Shown here: piece by piece, positions 32,326-42,941 of the stretch
How positions within the stretch are numbered: the first letter of the stretch is position 1
Layout of the letters: each line of letters starts with the position of its first letter
Assembly: GCA_963556495.2 (NCBI GenBank)
Contig: OY747723.1
Location: 17,345,001 to 17,409,000 of the forward strand
Reading direction: 5' to 3'
Source: Valencia hispanica
Taxonomy: Eukaryota > Chordata > Actinopteri > Cyprinodontiformes > Valenciidae
DNA length: 64,000 bases
Notes under the pieces: model-generated
Databases searched by the model: none
Seen by the model: only the letters and a program-made list of their open reading frames with translations
What the model was told of the DNA's origin: nothing
Translations under genes and position numbers: made by a program

Positions 32326-32860
32326 GTGTGCAGAAAAAAAAGAATGACACAAGGGGGAAAAAGAAAAGGCATGAGGCATGGAAGGAAAGGAAAAAGGAAT
32401 GACAAAAGGATAGAAGGAAGAAATTGTGTAAAAAAGCAAAGGATGAAGGAAGGAAGCAATGACTAAAGAAAGTAAACAATGTAGAAAGATCTCATGGAAG
32501 AAAGGGAAAGAAATATAGAAGGAAGGAGGGAAGAAATATAAGTAAGACATGAAGAAGGACGAGATGGACGGTTAAAGAGAACAGGAAACAAGGGAGAAAG
32601 GAAGAGTGTCAGGACACGTAAAGCTAACAGGAAACGAGGAAGGAAGCCTAGCAGCTAGACAGAACAAAGGGCACTGGGAATAGAGGGGGAGAAAAGGAAA
32701 GGAAACAAGAAATGCAGGAAGTGGTGCAAGAAATAAAGATAGGAAGAAAATAAGGCAGCAGATTAGAAGAAAGGACAGTTGGACATAAGGATAAAAGTAG
32801 ATGAACCAAGAATACTAAAAAGCAACTAAACAAGGAAACATGGACAAATCCGTAAAAGTC
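32326..32860 (+). repeat. degenerate polypurine (GGAA/GAAA) tract
   Basis: For more than 500 bp the plus strand is mostly A and G, with recurring GGAAGGA, GAAAGG and AAGAA blocks, for example GGAAGGAAAGGAAAAAGGAA near 32379. The pyrimidine strand yields spurious Phe/Ser/Pro-rich frames, which I leave out. Probably an old expanded simple repeat. Confidence 0.75.
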
Positions 32861-33455
32861 TGGAAGTATATTTTTATGCACTATTTTCTTCTCACAAATT
32901 TATCAAAACTTTTAAAACACTGTAAAGAATGTTAAAATTTTTCCACATTTTGTCACTTTTACAATAGTATTTTCAGTAAATAGTAGATACATAGTAGATG
33001 ATATGCATTAAATTGTTAGGAGTCTGTGGTGTTTGTTTCTGTCTGTGTTTCCTTCCAGTGATTCTCCAACAGGGGTCCTGCTGGAGTTCAGGACCCATCC
33101 ATCAAGCTTGAGGGCGGAGCTGTGGCTGGCAGCTGATCGCAGCTGCACCTCCTTGAGCCTCATCAGCGAGTGTATAAAGGAAGCTGGCTGTCAGATCTTC
33201 TTTGCCAAAGTGTTGCATCTCTGTGGAAAAGATTTCCCTTGACTTATCTGTGTTAATGTCACCTGTGCTCCTTCCAAGGTTCCTCCATGTCTAGGCTGCC
33301 TCTCAAGTCATCTACCAGTAATCCGTTCTCCAGCTTCTCCATAGCTCTGGTTTCCTTCCATGTTTAACCGTTAGTGATGGGAAAAACGGAATCAACGAGG
33401 CTTTCTAACACATTGCATCACTGTCATATACTGTAACCCCTTATGTGAATAGCTT
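32861..33455. other. unannotated DNA
   Basis: Near 32930-32960 TTTTTCCACATTTTGTCACT resembles the DNA-transposon relics at 16.7 and 57.9 kb. The frame 33033-33242 follows TTCCTTCCAG and holds a GC-richer stretch with GTATAAAGGAAG; no domain recognised. Otherwise nothing. Confidence 0.3.
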
Positions 33456-34230
33456 TTGCAGGCTAACCCCTGCTTTCCACCGGACACGTAAGCGGCGAGT
33501 AACGTCTGCGAAGCGTAATACGTAGCTGATATTAGCACCTTGAATTACCTTGTTGTTAAAATGGTGTTATACAAATAAAACTGCCTTGCCTTGCCATTAA
33601 AGTCAATGGGATCGTTTCGCGAAGCAGTGCGAATATGACGTGTCTCAGAAGCGTTGTGTCGCGACCCTCTCCGAAATTTATGTGGCAGGTCTATTTTTTA
33701 CTCTGTCGCATCAATCTCAGCAGTTTAGATCGGTCCAGGCAGGAAATCAGGCATGGAAGGAGTGGAAATAAACCATGAATCTTCAAAATAAAAGACACTA
33801 TTAAAAAAACATCACTAACTGTGACACCAGAGTTGAAGTCAGTCAGTCTGTGTGACTTATTTGTTGGTTTTTATCATAGACGACTAGAATTTAATCCTTG
33901 AAGTGGAGAATCACCCAGTTTATCTGATACCAGTGATCATTTTTACAAGGACAACATGAAAAAGGAGAAGACATGGACAGAAATATCTGCAGTTTGGGGA
34001 GTGGATGGTGAGTTTATGACAATTATTAACATAGAATAATATTTTTTTCCCAGGAAACTACATTTTAAGTTACGCAATTGCAAATCTCCTGTGATCTCCC
34101 GGGACCAGGTGGGTGGTACGCTTTAGTGAGCGATACGCATCTAAAATGCACCAGGAAGGCGCTGCTGAATTTGCGAGTAAAAAACATCTATTAACGTTAT
34201 TCGCAGGAAAGCAGTCAATAAAAACTACAC
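33456..34230. other. CpG-bearing segment, possible DNA-transposon remnant
   Basis: CTGCTTTCCACCGGACACGT then AGCGGCGAGTAACG looks like a terminal segment of a Harbinger-type element, and CpG is frequent to about 33710, unlike the flanks. The frame near 33960-34010 (KTWTEISAVWGVDG, then GTGAGT) could be a short exon with a donor. No matching right end was found before the TA repeat, so identity is open. A LINE tail is inserted at 33530-33593. Confidence 0.3.
33530..33593 (+). repeat. solitary L2-type LINE tail
   Basis: AGCACCTTGAATTACCTTGT, GGTGTTATACAAATAAAACT then GCCTTGCCTTGCC. It lies within the CpG-bearing segment and is bounded by ATT on both sides. Confidence 0.6.
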
Positions 34231-34287
34231 CTTTCTTTTCAAATAAAAATGAGTAAAACCATATATTTGTTTGACAATTTTATTGGA

Positions 34288-34289
<2 letters not shown>

Positions 34290-34331
<42 letters not shown>

Positions 34332-34387
34332 ATATATATATATATCTATATATATATAGATATATATATATATATCTATATATATAT

Positions 34388-34458
<71 letters not shown>
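34290..34458. repeat. TA microsatellite with inverted GATA/TATC punctuation
   Basis: About 170 bp of TA dinucleotides interrupted by TATC and GATA units arranged in inverted pairs. It directly abuts the left end of a Tc1 copy. Confidence 0.95.
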
Positions 34459-34460
<2 letters not shown>

Positions 34461-34841
34461 CTTTCCAAAACATTAGAATATCATTGAACAGTTTATTTAT
34501 TTCCATAATTCCATTCAAAATGTTAAACTCCCATAGATTATAAATTCAGTGACCACAACTTAAACAACTTAAAGTATTTAGTTGTTTATTTATACATTAT
34601 TTGGGCTTAAAACCCACAAAAACAGGAATTCAAAAAATTTAAATATTGTGAAGAAATCAGCCCAAATTTTACAGGGCATGAATGGTTTAAACTGAGTATC
34701 ACATACTACTTAAGTGTCATTAAATTGCTTCACTTTGGTTAAATAGGCTCAGTTAGGTTCAATATGAGGAAGACTGCAGACTTGACAACTGGCCAGAAGA
34801 CCATCATTGATACCTACCCTAGGATCGGTAAGCCACACAAG

Positions 34842-35694
34842 TAGGGTGACCATATTTTGATTTCCAAAAAAGAGGACACTTTGCACAGTCCTGAAACACT
34901 GTCATGACTGTGACCAGACTTTTGATTTTAACATATTTAAAGAATGCATTCTCCATGTGGTGAGAATGAACAGTTAAATAAAAAATTTCAGATAGGATTT
35001 CACAAGTGCAAAAATGACTTTAAAATCTCTAGAAATTAATTAATAATAGAATTAATTACTCTTCCAAAATAGAAAATGTACCAGAAACAATAATAGTTCA
35101 CTTTTTAAGTCATACTGGATATAAATTAAACAAAAATCTGAAATAACATTCTGAGAAAACAGGTTTTATTTCTTTTCAATGTAATAATAAACGTAAAAAG
35201 CAGCAGTCTCAAAAACACGATAAGGCCTGCTCCACTTTTTAGATTTTATCTTCATCCTCGTCAGTCAGTTTATAGATGAATTATTATTATAGATTTCGTT
35301 TCCATGTGGACCTACTGGATCTTTGACACATTTGTCACACACAAAAACACATATGCCAGCTATGCCAGCTCTGTTTGTCTGTAAAGCTACACTTGCGCTT
35401 TAATGTCTTTTGTAAACAGTCGCATCGGGCAAAGTGGTGCAGCGCATCACAGCCTGCTGTCTGTTACGTCTATGAAACGGTTCAGAACCATCCACGAAGC
35501 AGCAGCTCGGTGAGGGCGATAGATGAGAGAAAATGTGTCATGTTGCATGCATCGCACCAGTCGATGCTTATTAGTCCCCTTAAAAACGATGAAAACCCGG
35601 ACATTTTCATCAATCTATGAAATCCCCCTGGACGCCCTGGACAGCATGTGAAATGTGGACATGTCCAGGGAAAAGAGGACGGTTGGTCACCCTA
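34842..35694. mobile_element. non-autonomous hAT element, 853 bp, 8 bp duplication
   Basis: Ends are TAGGGTGACCATATTTTGAT and, at the right, GGTTGGTCACCCTA; the 10-base terminal inverted repeat is TAGGGTGACC. CACACAAG flanks both sides (34834-34841 and 35695-35702), the 8 bp duplication of hAT elements. A further internal repeat, AAGAGGAC, follows the left end and precedes the right end. No transposase; the 81-codon frame 35375-35620 has no known domain. Inserted inside the Tc1 transposase frame. Confidence 0.88.
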
Positions 35695-36279
35695 CACACA
35701 AGTTCATAGTGAAGGAGGCTGGCTGTTCACAGAGTGCTGTGTCCAAGCATATCAATGAAAAGTCTGGAAGGGCAAAATGTGGCAGGAGAAGATGCACCAC
35801 CAGTAGAGCTGACCGTGGGCTTCAGGGGATTATCAAACAGAGAAGACTTATGAACTTGGCAGAGACCTAGAAAGAGTGGAATGAGGCGGGAGTCTCAGCT
35901 TCAAAAACCACCACATTCAGACGCGTCTCAACTGGGCCAAGGAGAAGAAGGACGGGACTGTTGGCCAGTGGTTCAAGGTCCTCTTTTCCAATAAAAGTAA
36001 AGTGTGACTTTCCTTCGAGAATCAAAGTCCAAGGGTTTGGAGGAAGACGGTTGAGGAACAGAACCCAAGCTGCTTGAAGTCCAGTGTGAAATATCCAGTC
36101 AGTCATAATTTGGAATGCGATGTCTGGTACAGGTGTTGGTAAACTCTGCTTTCTTAAATCCAAGGTCACCACATCAGTCTACCAGAATGTTTTAGAAAAC
36201 TTCATGGTTCCTTCTGCTGAGGGTCTGTATGGAGATGCAGATTTCATCTTCCAGCAGGACCTGGCCCCTGCCCATACTG

Positions 36280-36559
36280 GGGGCCGGCTGTAGTTCAGTG
36301 GTAGAGTTGTTGGCCTGCGACCCAGATATTGTGGATTCCTGCTTCCACCTGGTACATGTTGTGTCCTTGGGCAAGATACTTCACTTATCTGCCTACTGGT
36401 GTTGGCCAGAGGGGCCGATGGCAGCCTTGCTTCTGTCAGTAAGCCCCAGGGCAGCTGTGGCTACAATCGTAGCTTGCTTCCACCAGTGTGTGAATGTGAG
36501 AGTGAATGAATAATCAAGTTGTAAAGTGCTTTGAGGGTCTCGAAAAGTGCTATATAAAT
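36280..36559 (+). repeat. tRNA-derived SINE, about 280 bp
   Basis: Starts GGGCCGGCTGTAGTTCAGTG GTAGAG (A-box-like) and has a GATTCCTGC B-box-like segment some 40 bases on. The body includes GTCCTTGGGCAAGATACTTC and CCAGTGTGTGAATGTGAG. The tail is GTAAAGTGCTTTGAGGGTCT and GCTATATAAATC, a LINE-like 3' end. CATACTG (36273-36279) before and CATACCG (36560-36566) after look like a diverged target duplication. It sits in the Tc1 frame at the catalytic Asp block. Confidence 0.75.
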
Positions 36560-36615
36560 CATACCGCCAGGAGCACCAAAACCTGGTTTGATGCCCATGC
36601 CATTACATTGATTGA

Positions 36616-36733
<118 letters not shown>

Positions 36734-36734
36734 T

Positions 36735-37315
36735 GTGTATGTGTAGCTGGCTGGTCGGCAGGATTGGCATGGCCATGTAATGCTCTATAATGGCGAAGCA
36801 TGTAAGATGTATTGTTGCTTAATGTCAGCTCCTTGTCACACACTAAGCATTTCACCTTTATTATGAAACAAATAATATTAATATAAAATACAAAGGCTGT
36901 TATCAGTGCTAGATTATTGATTTTTCAGAAGCGTTGTAAAATGGAGCTCCAAGTTATTGTCACTGAAAACATTCTACTTCCGTTTGCTACTAAAAATGTA
37001 AAATATCCCTGCTGAAAAATCAATGGAGTACTCTATTTGAAAGGAAATCTACTTCCGCTAAAGGAGACAGAATGAACAGAACTAAACGAAAACCACATCT
37101 CTGTAATAACCAAACATCTACTAAAAACATGACACCAAACAAGCACATCAAAATGTTAGAAAATGGTTGCTTTGATATTTTTGCTTTGATGTGGAGCTAT
37201 AGGCCCAAGCTATAGTGTATCCTTTAATTTATTCACACTTTCACACCTTATTATGAGCGATCAACTCAAAATATTCCCACACTGGGGAAAACTTCCTTTT
37301 TCTTGCAGGCTCCAC
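36735..37315 (-). pseudogene. second hAT BED-finger fragment (exons 1-2 only)
   Basis: Minus strand. Exon 1 (37315-37247) is 69 bp, exactly the length of exon 1 at 4935-4867, and encodes EPARKRKFSPVWEYFELIA before AATAAG|GTGTGA. Its first codon is GTG where the other copy has ATG. Exon 2 starts at 36855 after an ATAAAG acceptor and encodes [24 protein letters not shown], with C-x2-C-x15-H-x4-H intact. It runs into the GT/TA repeat at about 36735. Nothing of the catalytic or hATC parts remains. The two copies are clearly of one family but diverged. Confidence 0.8.
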
Positions 37316-37439
37316 CTGTAAAATGCATTTGGATTGTTGGTGTATAAACTTACATTATGTGACTGCAGAATAAAGTGCCCACACCAAACAGGAGTGCATC
37401 ATTTACAGAAAACGCCTATATACAACCACCACAACTTTT

Positions 37440-37814
37440 AACCACTGTGTCCTTGTTCCAGTGTCAAGCTCTGCCTGTCCCCCCTCAGAACTCATCCTCA
37501 CTCTCAGGATCCCTCATCACTTCCCAGAACTTCCTAGGAAGTTCTGACTTCTAGCTTCTCCTCCTTGGCATCATCACCACCTGCTGACTGTAAGCCGATC
37601 ATGCGTACTATCAAACAATTCTCATCAATCAAGGACAACTACTTACCTGTAATCTTCCATTCTGCAGTTCTCCTCATCTCCATTCCTGCGTGCAGTGTTC
37701 CTGGTTCCAACAATCAACCTACATCTATTGTTTCAATAAACTTTTTTAATTTCACAACTGGTCTCCCTAGTGGTGTTCTGCATGTGGGTCAGAAAGCTAA
37801 TTCCAAACATAACA
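37440..37814 (+). repeat. possible LTR fragment or solo LTR
   Basis: The stretch is C/T-rich with a conventional end: AATAAA at 37735-37740, then CACAACTGGTCTCCC and CATGTGGGTCAGAAAGCT, ending AACATAACA at 37814. AATAAA about 75 bp before a terminal -ACA parallels the LTRs at 27143 and 48217. The left border and a target duplication could not be found. Confidence 0.4.
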
Positions 37815-37844
37815 GGAATAAATGTGGATAAAGATCTGGATTTT

Positions 37845-38250
37845 TCATCTGTTTTTTTTCCATCACAACAATCTGGCAATTCACCAGGAATTATTGAAAT
37901 TTTCTATCTACATGCTTTTTTAATACTGACAGGTTTCTATTGGGGTCTGGGCTCTTTCTGCATGGGGTTTTCATGTTCTTCCCATGGATACATCTGTTCT
38001 CTCCAGGTACTGCATCTTCCTCCCACTGTTCAAAAATACACTTGTTAGGTTAATCGGTCTTTAATTTAGCTTTAGGAGTGAGCATGTGTATGCATGGTTG
38101 ATTTTCCTGTGTGTCTCTACATGGCTCTGTGATGGACTAGCGACCTATCCAGGGTGTACCTCACCTCTCGCCCATATAGACACTGAAGGTAGGCGCCGGA
38201 CCCACTGCAAATCTACACAGATAGGCAGGTGTACATAATAAATGAATGGA
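37845..38250 (+). repeat. SINE/RTE-type body and 3' end
   Basis: CTCTTTCTGCATGGGGTTTT, CATGTTCTTCCCATGG, CTTCCTCCCACTGTTC, GTTAGGTTAATCGGTCTTTA, GTGATGGACTAGCGACCTAT, CCAGGGTGTACCTCACCTCT form the well-known teleost repeat body whose end is shared with RTE LINEs. It parallels the minus-strand copy at 23540-23880, including a shared non-canonical segment (ACAATCTGGCAATT...TTTTCTATCTACAT). No tRNA-like head is left. Confidence 0.65.
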
Positions 38251-38350
38251 GGGAAGTTTCAATTGAGTGGGTTAGATATTTATTTAAAAAACATGTTTTC
38301 CATTTCAGTCTTTTCTGCTTAAAACTGAACTAGATTTTGTCGCAATTATA

Positions 38351-40195
38351 CAGGGCCACTGCTAGGCTTTTGGAGGCCCGAAGCATAATTGGCGAGGGAG
38401 GCCCCCCTCCAAACACAAACACAGACAAAACTCGAGTTCCTACTTAACCTGTTGCTATTTATTTTCAAATTGGCATTAAATAAACACATGAACATGACCA
38501 TTTAGATATTAAGTAATATACAGCATAAAACAAAAACAAAAAAAACTGCAACAACAGCAGTAATATATAAATAATATATAAGTAATATACAAAACTTTCT
38601 TTAGAGCAGCATGGCATGCCACGGACCGATGCTGCTCGGTCGTGTCCGAAAATAATGTCCGTCGGGTGTAGTCCTGGTCCTGTTAGTAGCTTATGGCCTT
38701 TTGTGCAGGCTACGTATTTGACATTGGCTGTATGCTAACATGTATGCTAACGTTGAGGTCAATAATATAGTTTTTGACAGTATTTTCTGTTTTGCCAAAA
38801 CAATTAGGCCGTGACATAGGGTGGCCAAAAAGGAGGACATTTTTCAAGACTCAACCAAATCTAGGATAAAAACTTATTGTTGCACTTACATCACTGTAAT
38901 ACAGATAACTAGGTACTACTGGACCAGTTCTCGGTTCGGAGTGGTAGTGCAATTAAAATCAGAGATCAGAGTCAGGATCTTCACATTAATTTGAAAATTC
39001 TGCTCAGTTAATTATCAGCCGGCAATTTACTGAACATATAAACACATAACATACAGTTCACATTCATGCAAAAACTTGAGTTTGTTACTCACAACACCTT
39101 CCTTTGTAGCCTTCAGGTTAAACTTGTTTCTGTTCTTTCGACCAAATTATTGTTTAAAAAAACTGGCCTGCATGACAGACCATGCAGAAAAGTTTGTTTA
39201 ACTCAAATGCATTTACATAAAATTGTGAAACAAAAGAAGAAACATTTAATCTCTAACGCTGGTCAACTTAGGCGGCAGCTTTCATGTCTGCCGTTAAACT
39301 TCACAAACAAAAACAGCTGATTGACGCCAAATACAGGCTTATAATGTCAGGAAAATAAAACAAAAGGGTTTTAACACAGATATATTCAGTAAAGTTATTT
39401 ACTCAAGTAATCAAGTATTTGCTTGTTTTACAGACGTAGTTTGAGGCTTAATTAGCTTGTAAACTCGTCACATGCATTTCAGAGTTTTGCTTTTTACCGC
39501 AGAAGTTTAAACTCCATGTTTAGCTTTGGCTTCTCCTCCCGTTTGTCTCTCACTCACCTGCTGCTGCGGGGGGGTGCTTCACGCACTCGGTTTGTTTCAC
39601 GTACTTGTTTAAAAAAAACTATCATCTTTACACACTTCTAAAACAAACAATTAACCATATGAACTGTCACAAACCTTTGCATTTATCTAAGCCTACTTAT
39701 TGTCATTTCCTGTAGTTGTTATTATTTGTGAACCAGTTTATACATGAGGGTGATGTGGGTTACATCCTAGACAGCCTATAAAAACATGAACTTACCAGCA
39801 AAAGATGCACGGCCGTCATCTCTTTGTTTTTTCTACTTTCTTTTTTCAGCTCCAGATTCGTGTTGTCTCTTCTAACCTGACATCATTAGCCATTCAACAA
39901 CAGAGTAGCCTGGGATTAGGTAACGTTTCGAGGGCTGTACCCTTAGGGTCATGGAGGCGGGGGGTGGGGGGGGGAGTATTTATATAAATTAGATAAAAAC
40001 ATTTAATGTGCCCAAATTGTGAGTGAAAGGTCATACAATTAAGAAAAAACAACGGTGTATGTATGTATTATATGCAGTAGGCTAATGTAATAATTTTCAT
40101 GACATTTCTTTGGAAACCCTTTTTGGAGGCCCCCCGCCAGGTACTTGGGGCCCCACGCGCTCTGCGTACTTTGCGTATGGACGGCGGCGGCCCTG
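38351..40195. mobile_element. non-autonomous hAT element, 1845 bp, 8 bp duplication
   Basis: The ends are CAGGGCCACTGCTAGGCTTT at the left and GGACGGCGGCGGCCCTG at the right; terminal CAGGGCC plus a subterminal GGAGGCCC motif occurs at both ends in inverted orientation. CAATTATA flanks both sides (38343-38350; 40196-40203). No BED finger, DDE/RNase H or hATC motif is visible in any frame, so it is non-autonomous. At 38816 it holds TAGGGTGGCCAAAAAGGAGG, resembling the left end of the hAT at 34842, with no matching right end. A G-rich run lies at 39954-39974. Confidence 0.85.
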
Positions 40196-40203
40196 CAATT
40201 ATA

Positions 40204-41289
40204 GCTAGGGTTCCGTATCAATAACCTCTGGGGCAATTCCCACTTTAACCTCCCTAATGTGTGACCCAAAGGCTTAATGTTGCATTCCCGCATGATGAAA
40301 TACAAAGGTCAGTGTTTTTTTTTCTCTCAATCTTTTGAAATATAAGGAAGTGAGCATGCATTTCCTAAGCTCTCACATTATGGAGAAAAAAAGACTAATC
40401 ATTCTCCTTCGTTTTGTTTTCTCCAGTCCTTTAATTTCCTTCACGGGCTGCTGAACAATCACCACGTGCATTGAATGGAGATGAAAAGAGACAGGTCGCC
40501 CATGTAGTACCTGTTGAAAAGCTTGATAACACAATGAGACCGGTTTGAGAGATTTGTCTCCACTGCATCCTTGTGCTCTCACAATGTGTATGCAGCTGCC
40601 TGATTGCCACAATAATTCCATCCTTTTTGGGAATATTATATTGGCTTCCTTTTTGGGAGATTACAACAAGTCAAATTCATTTAGGCAATTTTCTGAAAAC
40701 AACTTTTTGGGGAATTTAATTTTTTTTATTTTTTGCAACACTGGTGAGCTCATTTGTCTGTTTGTTTTTTTTAAGAAATTAGAACACAGATCTGTTCTGC
40801 AGGCTGTTCACCAGCACTCCTTGTAATAATTATCTCCAACTGATGAACAAGACGAGGAGCAGATTGTCTTTTGATTGTTGACTGTGTTTTACCTACTAAC
40901 CAGCTGGAAGGTCTTTGCTTTGATACCGGCGGCACGCTAACTGATTCGTATCATCATAGGAACATGAGGTGGTTTCTTGCTCAAGCACCATGAAGCTAAG
41001 TGAGGGTTTGTTTTAACACTTTTATAAACAGGGCTGCATGCTGAGATGGAGAGTCAGTAGCAGCTTCCATTTGATAAAGCAGTTCTTCTATTAAGTATAA
41101 AATCGTCAGCAAACAACTCAAGGAGAATACTGGTTCAGGAGTATCTTACCGCAAGGAATGTGACAGACGTACCCATTTTCTACATGTCTGTATGTGATGG
41201 CTGTTGTAGAACTGATTCTAGTGGTGGTCCATGTCTTGTATAGATGCATGTGTGATATGTCTTAAATTTGTCAATGAAAACCGAAATGA
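40204..41289. other. unannotated DNA
   Basis: No recognised family. Around 40380-40620 frames are open on both strands (82 and 93 codons) but show no domain. Possibly conserved non-coding DNA; not supported beyond composition. Confidence 0.3.
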
Positions 41290-41600
41290 TTTAAAGCGAT
41301 TAGGACTGTGCAGATGTTTGAGATCAAAATGCAGAGATCAATGTCAAGGTCTATGGCCTCAAATCGATGAGGCATGTTTGGAAAAGGAGAAATGCTGAGT
41401 TCAACCTGAAGGGGACCATACATACAGTCAAACACGGTGGTGGAAATATTATGCTCTGACGCTGCTTTTCTGCTAATGGTACAGGATGAGTTCACTACGT
41501 TTAAGGTCTTCCAAAAGGAATAATGAATTTTAGGTCTTGAAATAGAGCCTTGTTTGCCTAGCCAGATCAGGGACAACAGGGTTGGGAACTAACTAGTTTT
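41290..41600 (+). repeat. Tc1/mariner transposase relic
   Basis: A frame reading VKHGGGNIML, stop, then CFSANGT is the conserved Tc1 strand ahead of the second catalytic Asp. Just upstream GCATGTTTGGAAAAGGAGAA and TGCTGAGTTCAACCTGAAGG resemble other teleost Tc1 copies. Stops and indels throughout; no termini. Confidence 0.65.
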
Positions 41601-41814
41601 ATGGAAAAACATTATAGAAAATAAAGGTGATTTTATTTTGAAGAGAAAGATCTTGAATATTAATTTTTTTAAAGGTATGTGCACCTAATTGAACGCATTA
41701 TTAAATCTTATGCAACTACGTATATCTCATAAACTATAGTGAGTTTTTACTGATGTTGGAGCACATCAAGCAGGCTTGGTTAAGTACAGTGGACATCTGG
41801 TATTAATCAAAAAA

Positions 41815-42882
41815 AGCTTCATTTATAAAGCGCTTTTCATACACAAATTGCAGTTCAAAGTGCTTTACAGAATTAAAATAAACCCACATAAACCACATTC
41901 CAATCCCTCCCCCATAGATTTAAAAGCATGATCATAGTTATACCCCTTTCCCCCCAACCCAACCCTCATGTAAGCACACACTTAAAAGTAACACTAAAAA
42001 GGACAATGGACTGAGTACAGATGAGCCAGGTAAGGGAGCCATCTGCACCTGCAGCAGCAGATCAACAGCAGCCGCCAAGGCACTGACGCAGGGCTCCCAG
42101 AGGAAGTGAGGCCGAGACCCCCAGCTCCAACAAGCACTACCTGGTGAGCACCCAGGCAGCCAAAGACAACCACCGCTCCCGAGGCAGAGGCCTCCCACAG
42201 AGGAAAACTAGAAGGAAGATTAAAATAACAAGTATAAAATAAACAGAGGATAAGTATGGTAAGAATAAGTATTAAAAACACTGATAAATTAATCAAGTAA
42301 AATATGCAGATCAATTAAAATGACTATAATAAATAATAAGTTAAAAGGTAAGCTAAAAAGGTGATTCTTGAGCCTGCTCTTAAAAAACATGAATGTTCAA
42401 TGCGGCCCTGAGGTCCTCCAGCAGCTTGTTCCAGAGGTGAGGCCCATAACAATGGAAAGACGCCTCGCCATAAGTGTGTGTCCTGACTTTAGAGATGACA
42501 TGGAGACGGCTGCCAGATGAGTACAGAGACAGTGCCGGTTCATATGGTAAAAGCAGTTCTGAAAGATAAGTAGGCCCAAGAAAATTAAGACACTTAAAAA
42601 CCATTAAAATAACCTTAAAAATCGATACTAAAACATACAGGGAGCCAATGCAATGAGTTTAGGACAGGTGTAATGTGTTCCCGCCTCGTGCTGCTGAATT
42701 TTGTAGAAGCTGTAAACCGGATGTACTCTTTTTGGGAAGGCCAGAAAGCAGGGCATTAAAGTAATCAATTCTACTCGTGATAAAAGCATGCATCAGTGTT
42801 GGCCCGAAAGAGAATGGGGGTATTAGCAGGGTTAAGAACCACAGCTGCCTGCGAATAGTTGAAATCAGCAAATACTTTAGAC
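41815..42882 (-). mobile_element. 5'-truncated L2-type LINE, inverted relative to 18.7 kb copy
   Basis: Minus strand. From 42871: [38 protein letters not shown] (end of the reverse transcriptase region), then after a shift GPTYLSELLLPYEPALSLYS, SGSRLHVISKVRTHTYGEAS and LWNKLLEDLRAALN. The 3' UTR carries the same GC-rich segment (complement of 42160-42205) as the copy at 18741-19512, then the AAGCGCTTTATAAATG tail at about 41830. It retains about 120 more codons at its 5' side than the other copy. Broken frame; inactive. Confidence 0.88.
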
Positions 42883-42941
42883 CCTCTCTAAAACATTCAT
42901 AACTACCTATTTTAACGGTTCACACACCAAATATACCTTAA

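Noticed and set aside
32168..32881. Phe/Ser-rich minus-strand frames with apparent membrane segments
   Set aside because: They arise from the polypurine tract read on the pyrimidine strand.
34271..34543. Tyr/Ile-rich frames across the TA repeats (also at 14143-14374 and 36506-36855)
   Set aside because: They are translations of the dinucleotide repeat, not genes.
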